This document shows positions 25,113 to 31,913 of a stretch of 33,078 bases of DNA, in pieces. The stretch covers positions 5,328 through 38,405 of the forward strand of contig LWDI01000052.1 of assembly GCA_002083475.1 (NCBI GenBank), in the 5' to 3' direction. The notes beneath the pieces were generated by a model. The model was not told the DNA's origin, made no database searches, and saw nothing but the letters and a program-made list of their open reading frames with translations. This stretch comes from Proteobacteria bacterium SG_bin5. GTDB lineage: Bacteria; Pseudomonadota; Alphaproteobacteria; Sphingomonadales; Sphingomonadaceae. The translations under genes and the position numbers were made by a program. The stretch's first letter is position 1, and each line of letters starts with the position of its first letter.

Positions 25113-25242
25113 GCTCCTCCCCTGTAAGGGGAGGTGGCAGTCGCGTCAGCGACTGACGGAGGGGTGTCCCCAGCAGTTCGAGGGCGACACCCCTCCACCA
25201 TTCGCTACGCGAATGGTCCCCCTCCCCCTCTGGGGGAGGAGC
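25113..25242 (+). repeat. Dispersed repeat family A, copy 3
   Basis: The layout is as in the copy at 7904-8027: GCTCCTCCCCTGTAAGGGGA end, an inner hairpin (GTCGCGTCAGCGAC), the shared core with CCCCAGCAGTTCGAGGGCGA, a hairpin ATTCGCTACGCGAAT, and a right end GGGGGAGGAGC. The right hairpin sequence is the same as in copy 1, while the left resembles copy 2, so copies appear to exchange modules. Confidence 0.9.
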
Positions 25243-25284
25243 TTTCTAAGTCGGGCCATTGGTTCGGTGTGATCGCAAACAGCG

Positions 25285-26280
25285 CTAACGTGCAGACCTG
25301 CCGGGCGTGGTGGACGCCGGCAGCCCCAGCCGCTCACGGAGAAACGCCGCGACGTCCGCCGCGCTTTGATCGGCGCGTTCCTCCATCGGGATATGGCCGG
25401 TCTTGGGATAGACGATCGCCTTGGCATCGGGGATGTGCCGCGCGAACCAGGCGGCCGAGCTCGCCGGGATCAGCGCGTCGTTCGCACCCCACAGGATCAG
25501 CACCGGCATCGCGAGCGCGTGGAGCCGCGCCGGGGTCGCCGGATCGGGCGCCGTCGCGAAGCGCTCGAGCGTCGCCGCGCGATTGCCGGGATAGCGCAGC
25601 AGCTCCCAATAACGGTCGATCATCGCCGGGGTCGCGAGGCGATGGTCATAAAAGGCGCCGGGCAGGCTGTCGGCGATCAGGCTGCGCGGCGTGATCTCGG
25701 CGGCGATGTCGCGCAAGCCCGGCGTGCGCCCGACGCGGAAGGCGAAGGGCGGCGTCGCGCCCTTGGGCTCGGGCTGGCCCGAGGCATCGACCAGGATCAA
25801 CGCGCGCACCCGCTCGGGATGCCAGAGCGCATAATGCCAGGCGACCGAGCCCCCCATCGAATTGCCCGCGAGCACGAATTTGCCGAGCTTCAGCTTCAAC
25901 CGCAGCCGTTCGAGCACATCGGCATAGGCGCGCGGGCCATAGGCATGGATCGGGCTGGGGCCGGTGAGGCCGTGCCCCGGAAAATCGAAGCGGATCACGC
26001 GGTAAACGCCTTGCAGCCGCTCGGCCCAAGGCTCCCATGTGTGGAGCGACGCGTTGGAGCCGTGGAGCAGCACCAGCACCGGCGCGTCGCGCGGGCCGGT
26101 ATCGCGCAGATGGAGCGTGAGCCCGCCGCCGAGATCGACGAATTGCGAGGGCGCGGGCGCATATTTGGCGCGCATCGCTTCCGGGTCGGTATCGGGGGTG
26201 CGTAGTGCGAGGAAGGCGATCACCAGCGCGATGCCGATGAGCCCGGCGCCAATCGCCAAAAATCGCCAGAATCGCCGCAT
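25285..26280 (-). CDS. Membrane-anchored alpha/beta-hydrolase
   Basis: This 331-residue protein has an N-terminal membrane anchor (FLAIGAGLIGIALVIAFLAL, residues 8-26) followed by an alpha/beta-hydrolase fold. The oxyanion region is LLHGSNASLHTW (about 71-82). The nucleophile elbow GNSMGG has Ser141. The acid is probably Asp268 in LWGANDALIP and the base His296 in KTGHIPMEE. DFPGHGLTGPSP is the usual segment after strand 4. The class covers esterases, lipases and haloalkane dehalogenase-like enzymes; the substrate cannot be assigned. It lies 33 bases downstream of the secreted hypothetical at 26314-26820, probably in one transcript. Confidence 0.88.
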   Translation of the reverse strand: MRRFWRFLAIGAGLIGIALVIAFLALRTPDTDPEAMRAKYAPAPSQFVDLGGGLTLHLRDTGPRDAPVLVLLHGSNASLHTWEPWAERLQGVYRVIRFDFPGHGLTGPSPIHAYGPRAYADVLERLRLKLKLGKFVLAGNSMGGSVAWHYALWHPERVRALILVDASGQPEPKGATPPFAFRVGRTPGLRDIAAEITPRSLIADSLPGAFYDHRLATPAMIDRYWELLRYPGNRAATLERFATAPDPATPARLHALAMPVLILWGANDALIPASSAAWFARHIPDAKAIVYPKTGHIPMEERADQSAADVAAFLRERLGLPASTTPGRSAR

Positions 26281-26313
26281 CGGCCGCAGTCTAGTGCGCG
26301 GCTTCGAGCAAAC

Positions 26314-26820
26314 TCAAGGATTGACCGCGCGGCCGGTGCGCCATTCCTCGATCGCCTCGCGATACTGGCGCGAGGCTTTCAGGCGCGGCAGATAGCGGAT
26401 CGCGCGTTTGCTCGCGAAAGGCAGCTCGCCGTTGAGCGACCCGCGCGCGCCGCAATAGCTTTGGCAACTCCCCTCGGCATCGTTCCAGGCGAGCTTGGCG
26501 CCCGCGCGCCGAATCGTGAGCACGCAGGGCTTGCCGCCTTCGCCGGGATCGCGCGGGTCGCGATAGACGAGCGCGTCGCGGTCGACCGTTGCGATGCCGT
26601 AGAGGCCGCAGACATGGCCGTTGAAGAAATCGAGGCTCAGCCGGACATAGGCGGCACGTGGGGTGACGGGGACGATCTCGACGATATCCTCGCCGGTATA
26701 TTTCTCGCCCGAGACGGTGCCGTTGGCGAATTGGCGGTAATAGCGGCCGGCGAGGTCTTGCACCGGATCGCCGGCGGGGCCGGCGGCGAGGAGCAGGGGC
26801 AGGGCGAGAAGGGCACGCAT
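26314..26820 (-). CDS. Secreted hypothetical protein
   Basis: This 168-residue protein has a signal peptide (MRALLALPLLLAAGPAG). The mature domain shows alternating strand-like segments (DIVEIVPVTPRAAYVRLSLDFFNGHVCGLYGIATVD) and four cysteines, two of them in CQSYCGARGSL, so one or two disulfides are likely in the periplasm. The segment CQSYCGARGSLNG is reminiscent of small secreted proteins in related genera, but I do not recognise a named family. It precedes the membrane-anchored hydrolase by 33 bases on the same strand, which suggests a joint envelope role. Confidence 0.7.
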   Translation of the reverse strand: MRALLALPLLLAAGPAGDPVQDLAGRYYRQFANGTVSGEKYTGEDIVEIVPVTPRAAYVRLSLDFFNGHVCGLYGIATVDRDALVYRDPRDPGEGGKPCVLTIRRAGAKLAWNDAEGSCQSYCGARGSLNGELPFASKRAIRYLPRLKASRQYREAIEEWRTGRAVNP

Positions 26821-26910
26821 CGAGCGACTCCGGCGGGTTCGCGACGCTAGCGTAGCGGACTAGCGGCACATAATCACCCGTCGCGATTATGCCGCATCAC
26901 GCGCCAGTCA

Positions 26911-26936
26911 AATCCTCCCCGCGCGCGGGGAGGATT
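26911..26936 (-). terminator. Perfect 26-base palindrome after accC, likely terminator
   Basis: AATCCTCCCCGCG (26911-26923) pairs perfectly with CGCGGGGAGGATT (26924-26936). It is 28 bases beyond the accC stop, between two minus-strand genes. There is no strong T-run on the minus strand, so it is a plausible rather than certain intrinsic terminator. Confidence 0.5.
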
Positions 26937-26964
26937 TTGGCGCCAGGGCGTTGGCCCGCAAGCC

Positions 26965-28314
26965 TCACCCTTGCTCGGCCAGCCACGCCTCCAGCCATTT
27001 GATCGTATAATCGCCCTTTTGGAACTCGGGATCGTCGAGCAGCGCCTGGTGCAAGGGGATCGTCGTCGTCACCCCCTCGATCACGAATTCCTTGAGCGCG
27101 CGCCGTAAGCGCCGCAAAGCGCCCTCGCGCGTGTGGCCCCAAACGATCAGCTTGGCGATCATCGAATCATAATAAGGCGGCACGCGGTATCCGGCATAAA
27201 GCCCTGAATCGACCCGCACATTCATGCCGCCGGGCGCATGGAACTGTTTCACCAGACCGGGCGAGGGAGCAAAGGTGCGCGGATCCTCGGCATTGATGCG
27301 GCATTCGATGGCGTGGCCGCGAAACTCGACATCCTGCTGGCGCAAGGTCAGCGGATGCCCCTCGGCAATGCGGATCTGCTCGCGCACCAGATCGAGGCCG
27401 GTGATTGCCTCGGTCACCGGATGCTCCACCTGCAGCCGGGTGTTCATTTCGATGAAGTAGAAATCGCCATTTTCCCACAGGAATTCGATTGTGCCGGCGC
27501 CGCGATAGCCCATTTCGGCCATCGCATTGGCTACCACCATGCCCATGCGGTCGCGCTCGGCATGGCTGAGCACGGGCGAGGGGGCTTCCTCCAGCACTTT
27601 CTGGTGACGGCGCTGCAGCGAACAGTCGCGCTCGCCCAGATGGATGGCATTGCCCTGGCCGTCGCCGAACACCTGAAATTCGATGTGTCGCGGGTTGCCG
27701 AGATATTTCTCCATATAGACGGTCGCGTCGCCGAACGCCGCCTTCGCCTCGCTGCCCGCCTGCTGCATCAGCGTCTCAAGCTGGCTTTCGTCGGGCACCA
27801 CCTTCATGCCGCGCCCGCCGCCGCCCGATGCTGCCTTGATGAGCACCGGATAGCCGATCTGCGCCGCGATCGCGCGGGCTTCCTCCACGCTTTCGATCGC
27901 GCCGTCCGACCCCGGCACCAGCGGCAGGCCCAGCGCGCCGGCGCTTCGCTTCGCTTCCACTTTGTCGCCCATCGTGCGGATATGCTCGGGCTTGGGGCCG
28001 ACGAAGATGATGCCGTGCGCCTCGACGATTTCGGCAAAGCGGGCATTTTCACTCAGGAAACCATAGCCCGGATGGATGGCATCCGCGCCGGCAATTTCGG
28101 CGGCGGAAATGATCGCCGGGATGTTCAGATAGCTGTCGGCGGCGCTGGGCGGGCCGATGCAGATCGCCTGATCGGCCAGCCGCACATGCATCGCGTCGGC
28201 ATCGGCGGTGGAATGCACCGCCACCGTCTCGATCCCCATTTCGTGGCAGGCGCGCAGGATGCGCAGCGCAATCTCGCCGCGATTGGCGATGAGCAGCTTC
28301 TTGATCTCCGCCAT
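26965..28314 (-). CDS. accC: AccC, biotin carboxylase subunit of acetyl-CoA carboxylase
   Basis: AccC carboxylates biotin on AccB using ATP and bicarbonate, the first half of malonyl-CoA synthesis. Its 449 residues match the E. coli length. The N-terminus KKLLIANRGEIALRILRACHEMGIETVAVHS is diagnostic, the ATP-grasp glycine loop KAASGGGGRGMKVV follows near residue 160, and the catalytic EMNTRLQVEHPVTEAITGLDLV near 285. The ATG shares one base with the accB stop (TGATG), so translation is coupled. A 26-base palindrome follows the gene. Confidence 0.98.
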   Translation of the reverse strand: MAEIKKLLIANRGEIALRILRACHEMGIETVAVHSTADADAMHVRLADQAICIGPPSAADSYLNIPAIISAAEIAGADAIHPGYGFLSENARFAEIVEAHGIIFVGPKPEHIRTMGDKVEAKRSAGALGLPLVPGSDGAIESVEEARAIAAQIGYPVLIKAASGGGGRGMKVVPDESQLETLMQQAGSEAKAAFGDATVYMEKYLGNPRHIEFQVFGDGQGNAIHLGERDCSLQRRHQKVLEEAPSPVLSHAERDRMGMVVANAMAEMGYRGAGTIEFLWENGDFYFIEMNTRLQVEHPVTEAITGLDLVREQIRIAEGHPLTLRQQDVEFRGHAIECRINAEDPRTFAPSPGLVKQFHAPGGMNVRVDSGLYAGYRVPPYYDSMIAKLIVWGHTREGALRRLRRALKEFVIEGVTTTIPLHQALLDDPEFQKGDYTIKWLEAWLAEQG

Positions 28315-28808
28315 CAGTCGATCACGACCAGCGGCTGATCAAATTCCACAGGCTGGCCGTTTTCGACGAGCAGCGCCGTCACAGTGCCGCCGCGCGGCGC
28401 GGTGATCGGGTTCATCACCTTCATCGCCTCGATGATGACCAGCGTGTCGCCTTCCGCCACGCGCTGGCCGGGGGCAACGAAATTGGCGGCACCCGGTTCA
28501 GGCGCCAGATAGACCGTGCCGACCATGGGCGATTTGACGGCATTGGCCGCGCTGGGCGCTGCTGCCGGGGCAGGCGCGGCGGCGGGGGCCATGGCGGCGG
28601 GCGCGGCAGGGGCAGCAACCGGGGCGGCGGGCGCTGCCGCCACCGTCACCGTGCGGGCCACGCGCACGCGCCGCTCGCCATCCTCGACCTCGATCTCGGT
28701 CAGCTGGGTCTGGTTGAGCACTTCGGCGAGCTGGCGGACCAGATCGATCTCGATGCGCATGGTTGACGAGTCCGTTTGCTCGTCCTCGGGGGATGTGGGT
28801 TCAGCCAT
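28314..28808 (-). CDS. accB: AccB, biotin carboxyl carrier protein
   Basis: This 164-residue protein has an N-terminal domain (MRIEIDLVRQLAEVLNQTQLTEIEVEDGERRVRVAR), a roughly 40-residue Ala/Pro-rich swinging linker (about 57-88), and the C-terminal biotinyl domain with EAMKVMN, Lys130 being the biotin site. The thumb region (YLAPEPGAANFVAPGQRV) is that of BCCP. The ATG at 28808 is supported by AGGAAGG upstream; an alternative start at the internal Met17 is less well placed. It lies 48 bases after aroQ and is coupled to accC. Confidence 0.97.
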   Translation of the reverse strand: MAEPTSPEDEQTDSSTMRIEIDLVRQLAEVLNQTQLTEIEVEDGERRVRVARTVTVAAAPAAPVAAPAAPAAMAPAAAPAPAAAPSAANAVKSPMVGTVYLAPEPGAANFVAPGQRVAEGDTLVIIEAMKVMNPITAPRGGTVTALLVENGQPVEFDQPLVVID

Positions 28809-28856
28809 GGCCGCCTTCCTGAATTAACGCGCTGCCCAGAGTGACGCGCTGCTCTG

Positions 28857-29288
28857 TCAGAACCGGGCCGCCGCTTCAAGCGCCAGCAGATAGGATTGCG
28901 CGCCGAAACCGGCGATTGTGCCGCGCGCAACCGCGCTGACATGGCTGATGTGGCGAAAAGCCTCGCGCGCATGCGGGTTCGACAGATGCACTTCGATGAC
29001 GGGCGTTGTGATGGCGCGCACCGCGTCGTGCAGCGCGACCGAGCTGTGGGTATAGCCGCCGGGGTTGAGAATCACCGCCTTCGCGCCCGCACTTTGCGAT
29101 TCGTGCAGCCAGTCGATCAGATGGCCTTCATGGTTCGACTGGCGCATGTCGATCTCGAGACCCAGCGCCCGGGCGCGATCTTCGAGCATGCCGGCGATAT
29201 CGTCGAGCGTCTCAGCACCGTAGATATGCGGTTCTCGCAAGCCCAACAGGTTGAGATTGGGGCCATTCAAGACAAAAACGGTCGCCAA
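28857..29288 (-). CDS. aroQ: AroQ, type II 3-dehydroquinate dehydratase
   Basis: AroQ dehydrates 3-dehydroquinate in the shikimate pathway. This 143-residue protein opens VFVLNGPNLNLLGLREPHIYG with Arg18 and catalytic Tyr23; His101 lies in EVHLSNPHAREAFRH, and the substrate-binding NPGGYTHSS is intact. The start codon is TTG at 29288, with AAGGA 8 bases upstream; no ATG is available nearby. It is first in aroQ-accB-accC, an order shared with many proteobacteria. The promoter should lie in the 129-base gap to the divergent gene at 29418, where no clear box was found. Confidence 0.96.
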   Translation of the reverse strand: MATVFVLNGPNLNLLGLREPHIYGAETLDDIAGMLEDRARALGLEIDMRQSNHEGHLIDWLHESQSAGAKAVILNPGGYTHSSVALHDAVRAITTPVIEVHLSNPHAREAFRHISHVSAVARGTIAGFGAQSYLLALEAAARF

Positions 29289-29417
29289 TGACCTGATCCT
29301 TGTAATTATCGTGCCGGCTTTTTGCGGTTACGGCAATCTGCTACAGGAACTGCATCTGATGGCAACCGGAGATTAACCAGTTTCGGGACAGAACAGAACC
29401 ATCAGGTGGAGACGGAT

Positions 29418-29687
29418 ATGATGATTCTGAGCGTGTTTCTGGCGCTGGCGGCAAACCAGACGGCCGCGGTGCAGCCGACCGGGGCCACCGTGCTCGATCT
29501 GTCGATCAACGAAGCGGGCCAGGTGGATGGCTGCCTCATCGTGCAGTCGAGCGGTCTTGCCGATCTCGACAAGCAGGCCTGCCAGCTGATGATCGCGCAA
29601 GGGAAGTATCAGCCTGCCACCGATCTCGTCGGCAAACCGGTGCGCAGCACCGACCGGCTGAGCCTGGCCTGGACCACGAAGAACTAA
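29418..29687 (+). CDS. Small exported protein resembling a TonB C-terminal domain
   Basis: The protein has 89 residues from the ATG at 29418 (GGAG upstream); the frame reading in from 29322 lacks coding character. A short hydrophobic N-terminus (MMILSVFLALAANQTAA) may be a signal peptide. The rest follows the TonB C-terminal pattern: LDLSINEAGQVDGCLIVQSSGLADLDKQACQLM, then PATDLVGKPVRSTDRLSLAWTT. Cys39 and Cys55 are spaced as in TonB-like relatives and may form a disulfide. It lacks the transmembrane-proline-rich part of TonB and so cannot couple to ExbBD by itself. It is divergent from aroQ and 57 bases before thiSG. Confidence 0.7.
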   Translation: MMILSVFLALAANQTAAVQPTGATVLDLSINEAGQVDGCLIVQSSGLADLDKQACQLMIAQGKYQPATDLVGKPVRSTDRLSLAWTTKN

Positions 29688-29744
29688 GCCACGCCTTCAC
29701 GTTTCGGTTTGAAGCCCGGCGCGCAAGCGCTTAAGGCGCGGGCC

Positions 29745-30755
29745 ATGAATACCGAAGTCGATGCCACGGTGATCATCACCGTCAATGGCGAGCAGCGCCG
29801 CGTTCCCGCCGGGCTCTCGCTCGCCGGGCTGGCCGAGCATCTCGGCCTCAACCCGCAAAAGCTCGCGGTCGAGCGCAATCTCGAAGTCGTGCCACGTTCC
29901 ACCCTTGCCGATGTGCGCGTGGCCGCGGGCGACGCGATCGAGCTGGTGCACTTTGTTGGCGGGGGCGATCACGCCGCAACGATGGCGGAGGACAGCTGGA
30001 GCGTGGCGGGCCGCACTTTCCGCTCAAGGCTCATCGTCGGCACCGGCAAATACAAGGATTTCGCGGAAAACGCAGCCGCCGTTGAAGCATCGGGCGCGGA
30101 AATCGTCACCGTCGCGGTCCGCCGCGTGAACGTCGCCGATCCCAAGGCGCCGATGCTCACCGACTATATCGACCCCAGGAAGATCACCTATCTGCCCAAC
30201 ACCGCCGGCTGCTTCACCGCCGAAGACGCGATCCGCACGCTGCGGCTGGCACGCGAGGCGGGCGGCTGGGATCTGGTGAAGCTCGAAGTGCTGGGCGAAG
30301 CGAAGACGCTCTACCCGGACATGGTGGAAACGCTGCGCGCGACCGAAATCCTGGCGAAAGAAGGCTTTCTGCCGATGGTCTATTGTGTCGATGATCCGAT
30401 CGCGGCGAAGCGGCTGGAGGATGCCGGCGCGGTCGCCATCATGCCGCTGGGCGCGCCGATCGGCTCGGGCCTTGGCATCCAGAACCAGGTGACGATCCGG
30501 CTGATCGTCGAAGGGGCCAAGGTGCCGGTGCTGGTCGATGCCGGCGTCGGCACCGCGAGCGACGCGGCGGTGGCGATGGAGCTGGGCTGTGACGGCGTGC
30601 TGATGAACACCGCCATTGCCGAGGCGCGCGATCCGGTGCTGATGGCGCAGGCGATGAAAGCGGCGGTCGAGGCCGGGCGCATGGCCTATCGCGCCGGGCG
30701 GATGGGCAAGCGCCGCTATGCCGACCCATCCAGCCCGTTGGCGGGGCTGATCTGA
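29745..30755 (+). CDS. ThiS-ThiG fusion: sulfur carrier plus thiazole synthase
   Basis: The 336-residue protein combines two thiamine thiazole-biosynthesis activities. Residues about 10-74 are ThiS (IITVNGEQRRVPAGLSLAGLAEHL, IELVHFVGGG), ending in the Gly-Gly that in free ThiS carries the thiocarboxylate. ThiG follows from about residue 84 (WSVAGRTFRSRLIVGTGKYKD), with the Schiff-base Lys179 in LVKLEVLGEAKTLYPD and the GAPIGSGLGI phosphate loop. The ATG at 29745 has AAGG upstream. There is no stop between the parts, but an in-frame ATG at 29982 (Met80) begins a normal-looking ThiG N-terminus. Such fusions are annotated in sphingomonads. A thiamine riboswitch was not found; the upstream gap is only 57 bases. 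Confidence 0.93.
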   Translation: MNTEVDATVIITVNGEQRRVPAGLSLAGLAEHLGLNPQKLAVERNLEVVPRSTLADVRVAAGDAIELVHFVGGGDHAATMAEDSWSVAGRTFRSRLIVGTGKYKDFAENAAAVEASGAEIVTVAVRRVNVADPKAPMLTDYIDPRKITYLPNTAGCFTAEDAIRTLRLAREAGGWDLVKLEVLGEAKTLYPDMVETLRATEILAKEGFLPMVYCVDDPIAAKRLEDAGAVAIMPLGAPIGSGLGIQNQVTIRLIVEGAKVPVLVDAGVGTASDAAVAMELGCDGVLMNTAIAEARDPVLMAQAMKAAVEAGRMAYRAGRMGKRRYADPSSPLAGLI

Positions 30756-30820
30756 CCTGCTAGATATTATGTCATGGCGCTGCCGATTGGGTATATCGGC
30801 ATGCTGAAACGGGGAGGAAC

Positions 30821-30979
30821 ATGATGTTTCGCATGATCAAGTTTGCCGCTGTGGGTCTCGTCGCGACGGCCGGGGTCGCTTATGCGGCCGCGCCGGCATC
30901 GGTATCGGCGGCATGCAGCGCGGCCTGCGTGGCGGCGTGCGCGGTGCTGGGCATCGATTGCGGCATGGCCAACTGCTGA
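30821..30979 (+). CDS. 52-residue cysteine-rich exported peptide, unknown family
   Basis: This is a short ORF from ATG 30821 with GGGGAGG immediately upstream (a few bases' gap). The first 22 or so residues form a signal peptide (MMFRMIKFAAVGLVATAGVAYA). The remaining 30 hold five cysteines in a regular pattern, C-SAA-C-VAA-C-AVLGID-C-GMAN-C, with Cys32, 36, 40, 47 and 52 (C-terminal). The spacing CxxxCxxxC places cysteines on one helix face. It is followed by an intrinsic terminator (30997-31028), so it is its own transcription unit or the tail of the thiSG one. It could bind a metal, form disulfides, or be a RiPP-type precursor; no processing enzymes are nearby. I do not recognise a family. 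Confidence 0.65.
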   Translation: MMFRMIKFAAVGLVATAGVAYAAAPASVSAACSAACVAACAVLGIDCGMANC

Positions 30980-30996
30980 TCGCATAAGGACGACCG

Positions 30997-31028
30997 AAGT
31001 GCCGGGGCCATGTTGCTCCGGCACTTTT
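30997..31028 (+). terminator. Intrinsic terminator after the Cys-rich peptide gene
   Basis: AAGTGCCGG (30997-31005) pairs with CCGGCACTT (31018-31026) across a 12-base loop, followed by TT. It begins 17 bases after the stop of the 52-residue ORF. The stem has 9 perfect pairs. Confidence 0.75.
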
Positions 31029-31062
31029 GCTGTCTGCAACCCAGAATGGAGCGTTGTTTGGC

Positions 31063-31875
31063 ATGGGGCGTGGCGTGCGGATCGTGATGGGGGTGATGCT
31101 CGGCGCGCTGGCGCTCGCGGCGTGCGATCGCGGCGGCAAGGCCGGGCCGGTCTCGGTGCAGGAAGCTCAGCAGAAAGCTTTCACCAACGGATCGGTGGCG
31201 AAGAATGTGCGCGCCGCTGACACCATTACCGCGTTCGGTCGCTTCTATGCCGCGAAGGCGCCGCGCGCGACGATCCTGCTGTTCCACCAGGCCGGATCGA
31301 GCAAGTTCGAATATAACGACATCGGGCCCCGGCTGGCGGCGGACGGCTATAATGCGCTGGCGATCGACGCGCGCGCGGGCGGCAGCGGGCTGTTTGGCGA
31401 GAATGAAACTGTCATCCTGCGCGGCAAACCGGGCACTTATCTGGAGGCCAAACAGGATCTGCAGGCAGCGGTGAACTGGGCGCGCGACCAGCGGCTGCCG
31501 ATCTTCATCTGGGGCAGCAGCTATTCGGCGGCGCTTGTGTTTCTGGTCGCGGCGCAGAACCCGGCCGATGTCTCCGGCGTGCTCGCCTTTTCGCCGGGCG
31601 AATATCTGGATGAAAAGGGCCAGGTGGCGCGCGCCGCCGCGCAACTGCGCGTGCCGGTGTTCGTGACGGCGGCGAGCACGCCCGAAGAGCAGCAGGCCGC
31701 GCGCGCGATTTTCGATGCGGTGCCGGGTGCCGACAACAGCTTCTACGCCGCCAAGGCCGGGGTGCATGGTTCCTCGACCCTGCTGAAGGACCGCAACGCC
31801 GCCGGCGCTGACGATAATTGGCGCGCGGTGGAGGCCTTCCTCGCCCGCGAAGTCCCGCGCGCGCGGTTGCGCTGA
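31063..31875 (+). CDS. Lipoprotein alpha/beta-hydrolase (dienelactone-hydrolase-like)
   Basis: The protein has 270 residues from the ATG at 31063. The signal peptide VMGVMLGALALAAC has a lipobox with Cys21, so it should be membrane-anchored in the periplasm. The hydrolase core shows ILLFHQAGSSKFEYNDIGPRLAADGYNALAIDARAGG, the nucleophile elbow GSSYS with Ser153, and His235 in GVHGSSTL. The acid residue is not certain; Thr206-Pro207 in AASTPEEQQA stands where the Asp is often found. The family includes dienelactone hydrolases and related esterases. It is separated from the upstream gene by a terminator and converges on the TPP enzyme. Confidence 0.85.
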   Translation: MGRGVRIVMGVMLGALALAACDRGGKAGPVSVQEAQQKAFTNGSVAKNVRAADTITAFGRFYAAKAPRATILLFHQAGSSKFEYNDIGPRLAADGYNALAIDARAGGSGLFGENETVILRGKPGTYLEAKQDLQAAVNWARDQRLPIFIWGSSYSAALVFLVAAQNPADVSGVLAFSPGEYLDEKGQVARAAAQLRVPVFVTAASTPEEQQAARAIFDAVPGADNSFYAAKAGVHGSSTLLKDRNAAGADDNWRAVEAFLAREVPRARLR

Positions 31876-31878
31876 GTT

Positions 31879-31913
31879 CCGGATAAATAGGGACTGTCCC
31901 CTATTTTCTCCGG
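31879..31913. terminator. Bidirectional hairpin between convergent genes
   Basis: CCGGA/TCCGG (31879-31883, 31909-31913) and AAATAGGG/CCCTATTT (31885-31892, 31899-31906) form a two-part stem. It follows the lipoprotein hydrolase by 3 bases and includes the stop codon of the converging TPP-enzyme gene. T-rich 3' sides on both strands make it a likely terminator for both. Confidence 0.6.

Noticed and set aside
29688..29744. Thiamine (TPP) riboswitch before thiSG
   Set aside because: The gap is 57 bases and shows no THI-box-like core; too short for the element.
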